From an uncultured Lachnospiraceae bacterium (lineage in GTDB: Bacteria; Bacillota; Clostridia; Lachnospirales; Lachnospiraceae), in assembly GCA_902777355.1 (NCBI GenBank), contig CACYTU010000035.1, positions 1-33,971 of the forward strand: DNA of 33,971 bases, written 5' to 3'. How positions within the stretch are numbered: position 1 is the stretch's first letter; every line of letters begins with the position of its first letter. Below are positions 16,089 through 23,531 of this stretch, piece after piece. The position numbers and the translations under genes are program-made. The notes below the pieces were generated by a model that was not told where the DNA came from, did no database searches, and saw only the letters and a list, made by a program, of their open reading frames with translations.

Positions 16089-17060
16089 ATGGATATGAAG
16101 GGCGATATCAATGCACGTGTTCAGAATGTGACGAAACTGATCCTGGAGGATTACAGACTGGGCAGGGACATAGATGACAGGAATGTTTTTAACCAGCCGG
16201 ACAGTGTGGTCGTCGTCGATCTTGTCAATAAACTGCTCAAGATTCTTTTCCCCGGCTATTACAGAGAGAAGGCCTTCCGCAGCTACAGCTATGACAGCCG
16301 GATCGCGGTGGTGATCGAGGATGTCATCTACAATCTGAAGAAGCAGATCGTGATCGCGCTCCGCTTCCGTGAGGAATATGCCGGGACTTCCTATGAGGAA
16401 CTCAGTGAAAGGGCAGAGGAGCTTACTATTGAATTCCTGGCCAGGATCCCCAAGATCCGCGCTCTGGTGAACACAGACATGCAGGCTTCCTTTGAGGGGG
16501 ATCCCGCGGCCTTCAATAAGGCGGAGATCGTTCTCTGCTATCCCGGTCTGCTGGCGAGCACGATCAACCGCCTTGCGCACGAGCTGTTTCTGCTCGGTGT
16601 GCCGCTCATTCCCAGAATGATGACCGAGTATGCCCACAGCAAGACGGGAATCGACATCCACCCGGGCGCTACGATCGGAGAATACTTCTTTATGGATCAT
16701 GGCACAGGCATCGTCGTCGGTGAGACTTCGATCATCGGAAAGCATGTCAAGATCTACCAGGGCGTCACGATCGGCGCGCTGTCGACCCGCGGCGGACAGC
16801 GCCTGCGCGGAGCAAAGCGCCATCCCACTATTGAGGACAATGTCACGATCTATGCCGGCGCGTCCATCCTGGGAGGCGAGACGACGATCGGAGAGGGATC
16901 GGTCATCGGATCAAACGTATTCATCACCAGTTCCGTGAAGCCGGGAAGCAGGATCAGCGTCAAGACCCAGGAGCTGATCATTCACAACACGGCTGACGAT
17001 ATTGAGATTCACGGATCCTTTGAGGAGACCAAGCCGGATGATACCTGGCTCGAGGAATAA
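16089..17060 (+). CDS. epsC: Serine O-acetyltransferase (EpsC/CysE family)
   Basis: A 323-residue serine acetyltransferase that makes O-acetylserine from serine and acetyl-CoA, the first step of cysteine synthesis. An alpha-helical N-terminal domain of about 190 residues is followed by a left-handed beta-helix of hexapeptide repeats, with HSKTGIDIHPGATIGEYFF, MDHGTGIVVGETSIIG and VKIYQGVTIGALS. The length fits the long EpsC form of anaerobes rather than the roughly 215-residue Bacillus CysE. The C-terminal tail is acidic (EETKPDDTWLEE). The start at 16089 has AGAGAGGG upstream; an ATG two codons later is also possible. No cysteine synthase gene lies next to it. Confidence 0.92.
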   Translation: MDMKGDINARVQNVTKLILEDYRLGRDIDDRNVFNQPDSVVVVDLVNKLLKILFPGYYREKAFRSYSYDSRIAVVIEDVIYNLKKQIVIALRFREEYAGTSYEELSERAEELTIEFLARIPKIRALVNTDMQASFEGDPAAFNKAEIVLCYPGLLASTINRLAHELFLLGVPLIPRMMTEYAHSKTGIDIHPGATIGEYFFMDHGTGIVVGETSIIGKHVKIYQGVTIGALSTRGGQRLRGAKRHPTIEDNVTIYAGASILGGETTIGEGSVIGSNVFITSSVKPGSRISVKTQELIIHNTADDIEIHGSFEETKPDDTWLEE

Positions 17061-17313
17061 AGCGAATGGGCAGAAGTTCTTCGGAAGTATGGCTGCGGGA
17101 ATTTTTTTCTGAGGACTAATTTGGAAATATATTTGGGAACTTTTTTGAGAACGTATTTTTGAGATCAGTTTTTCGGAACATCTTTTCAGGACTTCTTTAT
17201 TTCAGGAACCCTATCTGACAGATGGTTTCAGAGCATCTTTATGGGGCTGACCGGATTTTCATTCAAAATGATCGGTTCGCCTGCCATAGCAGTATTTTCA
17301 GGAGGTTTTTTTA

Positions 17314-17712
17314 ATGGCGATTCAGACAGGCATCAGGGGCCAAAAGACATTTGTCGTGAATGAGGACATGATCGCGTCCAGATTAGGCAGCGGGCTGGTA
17401 AACGTATTCGGAACTCCCGCCATGATTGCAGCGATTGAGAACACCGCGGCCATGTCGGTGCAGCCTCTGCTGGAAGAGGGAAAGACCACTGTCGGTATTT
17501 CGCTGAATGTTTCTCATGTGGCAGCAACTCCTCTGGGAATGGAGGTTCGTGTTGAGACTGAACTCACAGAACTGGCTCCCAACGGCAAGGTCATGACTTT
17601 CAAGACAGCCTGCTATGATGAGGCTGGTTTGATCGGCGAGGGCACACACATGCGCGCGATCGTGGACCTGGTCCGGTTTGAGGCAAAAGCAGAGGCAAAA
17701 AAGGCAAAATAA
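17314..17712 (+). CDS. Hot-dog fold thioesterase, fluoroacetyl-CoA thioesterase-like
   Basis: A 132-residue single hot-dog domain protein. The segment FGTPAMIAAIENTAAMSVQP with its glutamate, followed by TVGISLNVSHVAATPLGMEV, matches the FlK-like acyl-CoA thioesterase group common in Clostridia. The substrate is unknown; fluoroacetyl-CoA is only the best-known one of the group. The C-terminus is lysine- and alanine-rich (EAKAEAKKAK). A strong AGGAGG lies just before the ATG. The 253-base upstream spacer is T-rich with degenerate blocks of about 14 bases (GAGAACGTATTTTT type) and no clear promoter. Confidence 0.8.
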   Translation: MAIQTGIRGQKTFVVNEDMIASRLGSGLVNVFGTPAMIAAIENTAAMSVQPLLEEGKTTVGISLNVSHVAATPLGMEVRVETELTELAPNGKVMTFKTACYDEAGLIGEGTHMRAIVDLVRFEAKAEAKKAK

Positions 17713-17833
17713 ACAGGGAGATAATCCGGAGGAAATCCGGATCGCGATTATGGAAATAATCCCAAATGGTCCGGAGCGAAAGCGGAGCAGGCGGCTGAAG
17801 ACAGGGGCGGTAGTGCCTGGAGAGAGGAGATTC

Positions 17834-18247
17834 ATGGAGTATATTATTATGCACGAGACTTCCAAATACATGAGACTTCGCTTGAGAAAGGGCCATATCA
17901 CTGCCTCTCAGGCGGAAATTCTCAGGTATGTCCTGGAGGGGCAGCAAGGAGTCTCAGGGATCAGGATTTATCCCGCATCCGGCAGTATTTCTTTCTTTTG
18001 TGAAAAGGAGCGCGGGAAAATCCTCTACAAGCTAAAAAGACTTCAGTTCCATAACGTGGAAATGTTCGCCAGGGAACTGGATAACAGGATCAGCACAGAG
18101 GAACTCAGCCGCAGAAAACTCAGCCCTGAGGTAAAGAACAGACTCAGACGCAAAGTGCTGATCGAGACGGTGGCTGACTTACTGATGCCTGTTCCCCTGC
18201 AGGTAGGCTATCATGCCTACCAGCTGGTAACCCTGAGAGATCTTTGA
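17834..18247 (+). CDS. HMA_2-like N-terminal domain protein (P-type ATPase N-terminus alone)
   Basis: A 137-residue protein. Its order of elements, an initial MEYIIMHETSKYMRLRLRKG strand-helix, a ferredoxin-like fold with IRIYPASGSISFFCE, and a basic stretch leading to LLMPVPLQVGYHAYQL, resembles the N-terminal domain of clostridial heavy-metal P-type ATPases, where it is followed by the membrane segments and catalytic core. Here the protein stops right there and a terminator follows, so the ATPase core is absent. GAGAGGAG is well placed before the ATG. It may be a functional stand-alone protein or the remnant of a truncated gene. No CxxC metal motif is present. Family recall was by eye. Confidence 0.6.
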   Translation: MEYIIMHETSKYMRLRLRKGHITASQAEILRYVLEGQQGVSGIRIYPASGSISFFCEKERGKILYKLKRLQFHNVEMFARELDNRISTEELSRRKLSPEVKNRLRRKVLIETVADLLMPVPLQVGYHAYQLVTLRDL

Positions 18248-18254
18248 AAATCAG

Positions 18255-18298
18255 CCGGCGCATTCTCGTGATTTCAACCATGAGAATAGGCCGGTTTT
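18255..18298 (+). terminator. Terminator after the HMA_2-like gene
   Basis: ATTCTCGTG (18262-18270) pairs with CATGAGAAT (18279-18287) with one G-U pair; outer CCGG (18255-18258) pairs with CCGG (18291-18294). TTTTAG follows. A plausible intrinsic terminator. Confidence 0.65.
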
Positions 18299-18300
18299 AG

Positions 18301-18404
18301 TATGATTAAAGCAGCGAGCAAGCGGGCGCCGCGGGGCGGGGTGCGAATGGGTGGAGCGCTGTGAGAGCGCGGGATGCGCGAAGCAGCGCGTGGCTTTAAT
18401 CATA
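18301..18404. repeat. 104-bp GC-rich element with perfect 12-bp terminal inverted repeats
   Basis: TATGATTAAAGC (18301-18312) is the exact reverse complement of GCTTTAATCATA (18393-18404). The 80 bases between are much more GC-rich than the surroundings and contain further hairpins (GCGCT-GTGAG-AGCGC, 18356-18370; CGCG with CGCG, near 18377-18390). It looks like a small palindromic repeat element or a folded RNA; no coding capacity. Confidence 0.6.
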
Positions 18405-18490
18405 TGAGTCTGTGAGCCATGCTCATAACCACAAATATGAAAACAAATATCAGAGATTTTCAGGCAGATATTTTTGGCTGTCGAAAAAAC

Positions 18491-18519
18491 TTGACAAAGA
18501 CGGGCGATTGCGATTTAAT
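18491..18519 (+). promoter_or_regulatory. Promoter of the trp operon
   Basis: TTGACA (18491-18496), 17 bases, TTTAAT (18514-18519). Transcription would start near 18526. The inverted repeat CGATTT-AATG-AAATCG (18511-18526) overlaps the -10 and the start point and could be an operator. Confidence 0.85.
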
Positions 18520-18611
18520 GAAATCGATGAGGTAATTGTTTTTGCGAAGATATTCTGCTGAAAAAACATACCCGTCTCTACAACTTCATATTCTTATAAT
18601 TAATAAACCGT

Positions 18612-19000
18612 TGATGCGGAAGTAAAGCGTGAGGGGCACCCACAGAGAGTCCGGGCAGGTGAGAGCCGGGCGGTATGCTGACACGAATAATGGTCCGCGG
18701 AGGGCGCGTTGAAAGGGACGCCGGGAATCCGGCATATGTTTCGAGTATGGCGCGACGTGAGGCATACGTAAGTTGCCGGAAATTTGTTGGAATTTCGCAG
18801 AGTGTGCGCGTTTTGTTCGTGCTTTGCCGACAATGAACAGCCGGGCTTTTGAGGACCTGGATGTGAAGGATGTGGCTGAGTCCGATTGGAAATGCGTGAA
18901 CCGGGGTGGTACCGCGGGCATCTTTTTATCAAATCTGATGTTTCGTCCCCGGCAGAACAGTTTTCTTTTCAGGGAACTGTTCTGCCGGGGACTTTTTTTT
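18612..19000 (+). promoter_or_regulatory. T-box leader of the trp operon (tRNA-Trp sensor)
   Basis: The element has the T-box hallmarks: AGAGAG (18644-18649), the stem I distal motif GGTGAGAGCC (about 18658-18667), a specifier region with GAATAATGG in which TGG (18691-18693, Trp) is the probable specifier codon, and the antiterminator T-box TGGTACCGCG (18907-18916). It ends in a perfect terminator, GTCCCCGGCAGAACAGTT (18945-18962) with its complement (18975-18992), and eight T. Uncharged tRNA-Trp should stabilise the antiterminator and switch on trpDCFBA. The exact 5' boundary is approximate. Confidence 0.93.
18945..19000 (+). terminator. Regulated terminator of the T-box
   Basis: An 18-bp perfect stem (18945-18962 with 18975-18992), a 12-base loop and eight consecutive T (18993-19000). 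It lies just after the T-box sequence and before the trpD ribosome binding site, so it is the off-state structure of the riboswitch. Confidence 0.95.
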
Positions 19001-19080
19001 CGAACAGGATCGGTTGGATTTCCTGCAGAATCAAGTCCTCCGGAGGTCTGCGCACCAAGAACCAAAGGAAAGGAGCCATT

Positions 19081-20109
19081 ATGATCAAAGAAGCTATTAT
19101 CAAAATCGTCACTAAGCAGGACCTGACTTTTTCGGAGGCTGAGACCGTCATGAACGAGATCATGAACGGCGAGACAACGGCAACACAGAATGCCGCTTTT
19201 CTGGCGGCTCTCTCGACCAAGAGTACCAAGGCGGAGACGATCGATGAGATTTCAGGCTGCGCTGTGTCTATGCGAAGTCACGCCACACCTGTGGAACATC
19301 CGGGCATGGAGGTGCTGGAGATCGTGGGGACCGGCGGTGATAATGCCAATACATTCAATATCTCTACGACTTCCGCCATGGTGATCGCGGCTGCGGGGGT
19401 CAAGGTGGCCAAGCACGGAAACCGCGCGGCCTCTTCTCAGTGCGGCACGGCAGACTGCCTGGAGGCTTTGGGTGCAAATATTCACGAAGATCCGGAGCTC
19501 TGCCGCAGGCTGCTCAGGGAAGTCGGATTCTGCTTCATGTTTGCGCAGAAATATCACAGCGCCATGAAATATGTCGGCAGTATTCGCCGGGAGCTTGGCT
19601 TCAGGACAGTTTTTAATATTCTGGGTCCTCTCACCAACCCCGCAAAACCTGAATTCTTCCTGCTGGGTGTCTACGATGAATATCTCGTGGAGCCTGTTGC
19701 CAAGGTCCTCGATTCCCTGGGCGTCAGGCACGCGCTGGTGGTATACGGCAGGGACAAGATGGACGAGGTATCTGCTTCGGCTCCCACTACAGTCTGCGAG
19801 CTGCGCGATGGTTTTTACAGGACCTCAACGATCACACCCGAGCAGTTCGGACTGGCCAGGGGAGCAAAGGAGGAACTGCAGGGAGGGACTCCGGAAGAGA
19901 ACGCCCGGACCACCCGCGGCATTCTGTCGGGGGAGATCAGGGACGCCAGGAGAACCTCTGTATTGATGAACGCGGGCTGCGGCCTCTACGCGGGCAACGC
20001 CGCCGCATCTATCGAAGAAGGCATCAAAATAGCCGCGGATATGATAGACAGCGGCAAAGCGCTGGCTGTTCTGGATGCCTATATCGAAGCCTCCAACAGG
20101 GCAGTGTGA
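19081..20109 (+). CDS. trpD: Anthranilate phosphoribosyltransferase
   Basis: A 342-residue enzyme joining anthranilate and PRPP, the second committed step of tryptophan synthesis. The start at 19081 follows AAAGGAGCC; frames further upstream are T-box sequence. The PRPP loop [14 protein letters not shown] (Asn where Gly is common), [34 protein letters not shown] and the magnesium-binding DKMDEVS are all seen. There is no fused trpG glutamine amidotransferase domain, and trpE/trpG are not upstream. It is the first gene under the T-box; trpC follows after 31 bases. Confidence 0.97.
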   Translation: MIKEAIIKIVTKQDLTFSEAETVMNEIMNGETTATQNAAFLAALSTKSTKAETIDEISGCAVSMRSHATPVEHPGMEVLEIVGTGGDNANTFNISTTSAMVIAAAGVKVAKHGNRAASSQCGTADCLEALGANIHEDPELCRRLLREVGFCFMFAQKYHSAMKYVGSIRRELGFRTVFNILGPLTNPAKPEFFLLGVYDEYLVEPVAKVLDSLGVRHALVVYGRDKMDEVSASAPTTVCELRDGFYRTSTITPEQFGLARGAKEELQGGTPEENARTTRGILSGEIRDARRTSVLMNAGCGLYAGNAAASIEEGIKIAADMIDSGKALAVLDAYIEASNRAV

Positions 20110-20140
20110 TAGAAAGATACTTTTTAAGAGGTGACAGGCC

Positions 20141-21022
20141 ATGTCAACAATTCTGGATACAATTGCAGGGCACACACGTTTTCGTGTCGCTGAAAAAAAG
20201 AAAAAACTCCCCCTTGAGGAGCTGCGCGCCAGGGCTCTTGACCTGAGCCGGAATGCCGGCGGAGCCCTTGACCTGTCAACAGATGCGGCTCTGTCAGCAG
20301 ATGCAGCCATGTCAGCAGATAAGGTTCTGCCTGCAGATGCGTCCGAGGAATTCCCCTTCAGGAGGGCCCTGTCCGCGCCGGGAATCCAGTTTATCTGCGA
20401 GTGCAAAAAGGCCTCTCCTTCAAAAGGTCTGATCGCCCCGGATTTCCCCTATCTGGATATTGCTCTCGCTTACGAAGCAGCAGGCGCCGCCGCCATTTCT
20501 GTTCTGACAGAACCCCGTTGGTTCCGGGGTGAGGACCGCTTCCTGCAGGAGATCGCCCGGACAGTCAAAACCCCCTGCCTGCGCAAAGACTTCACGGTCG
20601 ATCCCTACATGATTTATGAGGCAAAAATCCTGGGGGCATCCGCTGTGCTCCTGATTTGTGCCATCCTGGATGATGGAGAGCTGAGGGAATATCTGTCCAT
20701 TGCCCATGAACTCGGCCTGTCCGCCCTCGTCGAGGCTCATGATGAAGAGGAGGTTTGCAGAGCACTTGACGCGGGAGCCGGGATCATCGGTGTCAATAAC
20801 CGCGATCTCCGGACATTTACGGTGGATATTAATAATTCCGTCCGCCTCCGCAGCCTGGTCCCCGATGACAAAATATATGTGTCCGAGAGCGGGATCCGCA
20901 ATGCGGAGGACGTCGAAGTCCTGTACCGCAGCCGGACAGACGCGGTTCTGATCGGAGAGACCCTGATGAGGAACCCTGACAAGGCGGCCGGTATCCGCGC
21001 GCTGCGAAGCAGATGCAGCTGA
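20141..21022 (+). CDS. trpC: Indole-3-glycerol phosphate synthase with repeat insert
   Basis: A 293-residue TIM-barrel enzyme that closes the indole ring. The catalytic parts CECKKASPSKG, LRKDF, ISVLTEPRWFRG, GVNNRDLRTF and VSESGI are intact. It is about 30 residues longer than the usual 255-265 because a low-complexity stretch (about residues 34-70) lies between the N-terminal helix and the first strand. Residues 46-69 are four 6-residue units (STDAAL, SADAAM, SADKVL, PADASE). The start at 20141 has GAGGTG upstream. Confidence 0.96.
   Translation: MSTILDTIAGHTRFRVAEKKKKLPLEELRARALDLSRNAGGALDLSTDAALSADAAMSADKVLPADASEEFPFRRALSAPGIQFICECKKASPSKGLIAPDFPYLDIALAYEAAGAAAISVLTEPRWFRGEDRFLQEIARTVKTPCLRKDFTVDPYMIYEAKILGASAVLLICAILDDGELREYLSIAHELGLSALVEAHDEEEVCRALDAGAGIIGVNNRDLRTFTVDINNSVRLRSLVPDDKIYVSESGIRNAEDVEVLYRSRTDAVLIGETLMRNPDKAAGIRALRSRCS
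20276..20347 (+). repeat. 18-bp in-frame tandem repeat inside trpC
   Basis: Four 18-base units start at 20276, 20294, 20312 and 20330, with the common pattern TCAGCAGATGCaGCcaTG. The unit is a multiple of three, so the frame is kept. Just upstream, GCTCTTGACCTG and GCCCTTGACCTG form another short duplication. Confidence 0.85.
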
Positions 21023-21108
21023 CCAGGTGATGACAGTCCGCCATCAGCCCTTACCGGTATACGAGAGCTGCTCTTCAGATGCAGCTGACAGGTGATGGCT
21101 GTCCGCTC
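21010..21108 (+). repeat. Direct repeat spanning the trpC end and trpC-trpF spacer
   Basis: CAGATGCAGCTGACcAGGTGATG and the following CTGTCCGC-type sequence occur at 21010-21042 and again at 21076-21108, a spacing of 66 bases. The first copy includes the last codons and the stop of trpC, so part of the gene end has been duplicated into the spacer. Confidence 0.75.
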
Positions 21109-21154
21109 ATCTGTTCCGGTGGTTTTTGAGAAAAGGTTTGAGAAAAGGAATGAA

Positions 21155-21859
21155 ATGAAAGAGAAGACACTTGTTAAAATATGCGGTCTGCGGCGTCCCG
21201 CAGATGCTCAGGCGGTAAACCGGGTCCTGCCGGATTTTGCGGGATTGATTCTTTCTCCCGGTTTCCGCAGATCCATCGGCCTGGAGCAGGCGGTAAGGCT
21301 GCGGGGGCTGCTCGATCCCCGGATCAGGACTGTCGGAGTATACGTAGACGCGGATCCGGAAGAGATTATAAAAGCTGCGGCCAGCGGCGCGGTCAATCTG
21401 ATTCAGCTGCATGGAAAGGAAGACGACGAGTACATAGAAAGGATCATTCTCCGCACATCCCTGCCAGTGATCAAAGCGTTTCGCGTCAGCGGGAAAAGCG
21501 ATCTGGAGCAGGCAGCAAAATGCTCCGCGCAATGGATCCTTCTGGACAGCGGGACCGGGACAGGAAAATCCTTTGACTGGGAATTACTGGCTTCTTTTCT
21601 GGAAGAACATGGATCAGCCGGGAAAGCAAAAAGTCCGGAATCCCTTCGGTACCGGGGAGACAGCAGGCCGGCCGGAGAAAACCTTTTCCCCGGAAATCAT
21701 CCCTGGCTGCTCGCCGGGGGCCTTTCACCTGAGAATGTGGCTGCCGCGGTTATGCGTTTTTGTCCTACTGCAGTAGATGTCAGCAGTAAAGTCGAGACGG
21801 ACGGATGGAAAGATCCGGAAAAAATCAGAGCATTCACGGAGGCTGTGAGGAGAAAGTGA
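21155..21859 (+). CDS. trpF: Phosphoribosylanthranilate isomerase
   Basis: A 234-residue TIM-barrel isomerase acting between TrpD and TrpC. The start MKEKTLVKICGLRRPADA at 21155 fits the family, with AAAAGGAA upstream; a longer frame from 21092 covers the duplicated spacer. VKICGL (catalytic Cys), GVYVDADPEEI, IQLHGKED, LLDSGTGTGKSFDW (catalytic Asp), LLAGGLSPENV and AVDVSSKVE are present. An insert of about 28 residues between FDWELL and PWLLAGGL is hydrophilic and unusual for this small enzyme. Confidence 0.95.
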   Translation: MKEKTLVKICGLRRPADAQAVNRVLPDFAGLILSPGFRRSIGLEQAVRLRGLLDPRIRTVGVYVDADPEEIIKAAASGAVNLIQLHGKEDDEYIERIILRTSLPVIKAFRVSGKSDLEQAAKCSAQWILLDSGTGTGKSFDWELLASFLEEHGSAGKAKSPESLRYRGDSRPAGENLFPGNHPWLLAGGLSPENVAAAVMRFCPTAVDVSSKVETDGWKDPEKIRAFTEAVRRK

Positions 21860-21927
21860 CAGACTGTCCGGAATGTTTTCTGTGACCGTATATGAGTCTG
21901 CGTCGGAACTGACATCTGAATATATTT

Positions 21928-22029
21928 GAGACTAATGTTTATATGAGGCAAGTGTTTATATGAGATTAATGCTTATGTGAGGCAAGTGTTTATATGAGAT
22001 TAATGCTTATATGAGGCAAGTGTTTATAT
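21928..22029 (+). repeat. 34-bp tandem repeat, three copies, before trpB
   Basis: Units start at 21928, 21962 and 21996, each GAGAtTAATGcTTATaT followed by GAGGCAAGTGTTTATAT. Within each unit the two halves are themselves similar. The array ends eight bases before a sequence (22037-22051) that also precedes ecfT and that carries the trpB ribosome binding site. Confidence 0.9.
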
Positions 22030-22056
22030 GGGACCATTGTGAACGGAGGCAAAAAA

Positions 22057-23241
22057 GTGAAAAAAGGAAGATTCGGAGTTTTTGGAGGACAGTACGTTCC
22101 GGAGACGCTGATGAATGAGCTGATCCGGCTCGAGGAGGCATATGAATATTATAAAAATGACCCGGGATTTACAGCGGAACTGACAGAGCTTCTGAACGGC
22201 TATGCAGGCCGCCCCTCGCTCCTCTACCCTGCGAAAAAAATGACAGAAGATCTTGGAGGGGCAAAGGTTTTTATTAAGAGAGAAGACCTCAACCACACAG
22301 GCTCCCATAAGATCAACAATGTCCTGGGTCAGGTGCTCCTTGCAAAGAAAATGGGCAAGACTCGTGTGATCGCCGAGACCGGAGCCGGGCAGCACGGGGT
22401 GGCAGCCGCGACTGCTGCCGCACTGCTGGGAATGGAGTGTGAAGTCTTTATGGGTAAAATCGACTGCGACCGCCAGCGTCTGAATGTATACCGGATGGAG
22501 CTGCTCGGAGCAAAGGTACACCCTGTGGAGAGCGGTTCTCAGGTTCTCAAGGACGCCGTCAACGAGACCATGCGCGAGTGGGCAGGACGCGTGGACGACA
22601 CTCATTATGTGCTGGGCTCGGTCATGGGTCCTCACCCTTTCCCAATGATCGTCCGCGATTTTCAGTCTGTTATATCCAGAGAGGCGCGCGCTCAGATTCT
22701 TGAGATGGACGGAAAACTGCCGGATGCGGTCCTTGCCTGTGTGGGGGGAGGGAGCAATGCCATGGGCATGTTCTACCACTTCATAGGCGATGAAAATGTG
22801 CGCCTTATCGGCTGTGAGGCTGCCGGAAAGGGAATTGAGACCGGGCAGCACGCAGCGACTGTCGCCAAAGGAAGCATCGGGGTGTTCCACGGCATGAAAT
22901 CCCTGTTCTGTCAGAATGAATACGGGCAGATCGAGGAAGTCTATTCCATTTCCGCCGGCCTGGACTATCCCGGAATCGGACCGGAGCACGCTTATCTCCA
23001 TGACATCGGCCGTGCCTCTTATGTGCCGGTGACCGACGAGGAGGCCGTGTCCGCCTTCGAATATCTGGCACGCACTGAAGGGATCATCTGCGCGATCGAG
23101 AGTGCCCATGCGGTGGCACATGCCCTCAAAATTGTCCCTGAGATGTCAGGAGACCAGAGTGTCATTATCTGCCTGTCGGGACGCGGAGATAAGGACGTCG
23201 CCGCCATAGCCCGCTACAGAGGAATCGACCTGAGTGACTGA
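22057..23241 (+). CDS. trpB: Tryptophan synthase beta subunit
   Basis: A 394-residue PLP enzyme condensing indole with serine. The GTG at 22057 is chosen because GGAGG at 22045-22049 is seven bases upstream; the GTG at 22039 lies before that site. [15 protein letters not shown] opens the protein; the PLP lysine is K85 in HTGSHKINN, the phosphate-binding loop is GGGSNAMG, and the monovalent-cation region and SGRGDKD end are normal. This is the TrpB1 type that partners with TrpA. Confidence 0.97.
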   Translation: MKKGRFGVFGGQYVPETLMNELIRLEEAYEYYKNDPGFTAELTELLNGYAGRPSLLYPAKKMTEDLGGAKVFIKREDLNHTGSHKINNVLGQVLLAKKMGKTRVIAETGAGQHGVAAATAAALLGMECEVFMGKIDCDRQRLNVYRMELLGAKVHPVESGSQVLKDAVNETMREWAGRVDDTHYVLGSVMGPHPFPMIVRDFQSVISREARAQILEMDGKLPDAVLACVGGGSNAMGMFYHFIGDENVRLIGCEAAGKGIETGQHAATVAKGSIGVFHGMKSLFCQNEYGQIEEVYSISAGLDYPGIGPEHAYLHDIGRASYVPVTDEEAVSAFEYLARTEGIICAIESAHAVAHALKIVPEMSGDQSVIICLSGRGDKDVAAIARYRGIDLSD

Positions 23242-23318
23242 GCGGCTGAGCGGGCTGTGCCATAGGAGCAGCTCCGGGACCATGTCTGTACACAGATATG
23301 CTCCAGCATGGTCGGGAA

Positions 23319-23425
23319 GAGTGAGAAATATCGTCGATACGATATTTTTCACTCCGGATGTTTGTGCCGGAGCACAAACATCCCCTGATGTCAACGAGAA
23401 ATCGTCTTCACGAATTTTTCGTTGA
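23319..23425 (+). promoter_or_regulatory. Three successive hairpins between trpB and trpA
   Basis: Hairpin A: 16 bp, 23319-23334 with 23339-23354 (one G-U). Hairpin B: 11 bp perfect, GATGTTTGTGC (23357-23367) with GCACAAACATC (23372-23382). Hairpin C: 23391-23405 with 23410-23425, with one bulge and one G-U. The group is bracketed by related direct repeats of the type GCTCCaGCATG..GGAAGAGTGA (about 23300-23324 and 23446-23470). There is no proper U-tract after C, so attenuation, processing or an inserted repeat element are all possible. Confidence 0.7.
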
Positions 23426-23531
23426 CGATGCCTTTGCACTGAAGTGCTCCGGCATGATGCGGAAGAGTGAAAACCGGAGCAGAAAGCAGATCGAAACAGG
23501 ACTGAAAATACGAAATGGAGCGTCATGTGAT

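Larger units (their letters stand above)
18248..19080 (+). other. 833-base regulatory region upstream of trpD
   Basis: This non-coding region contains, in order, a terminator (18255-18298), a GC-rich element flanked by 12-base inverted repeats (18301-18404), a consensus promoter (18491-18519) and a T-box leader with terminator (about 18612-19000). The open frames crossing the T-box are not genes. Confidence 0.85.
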
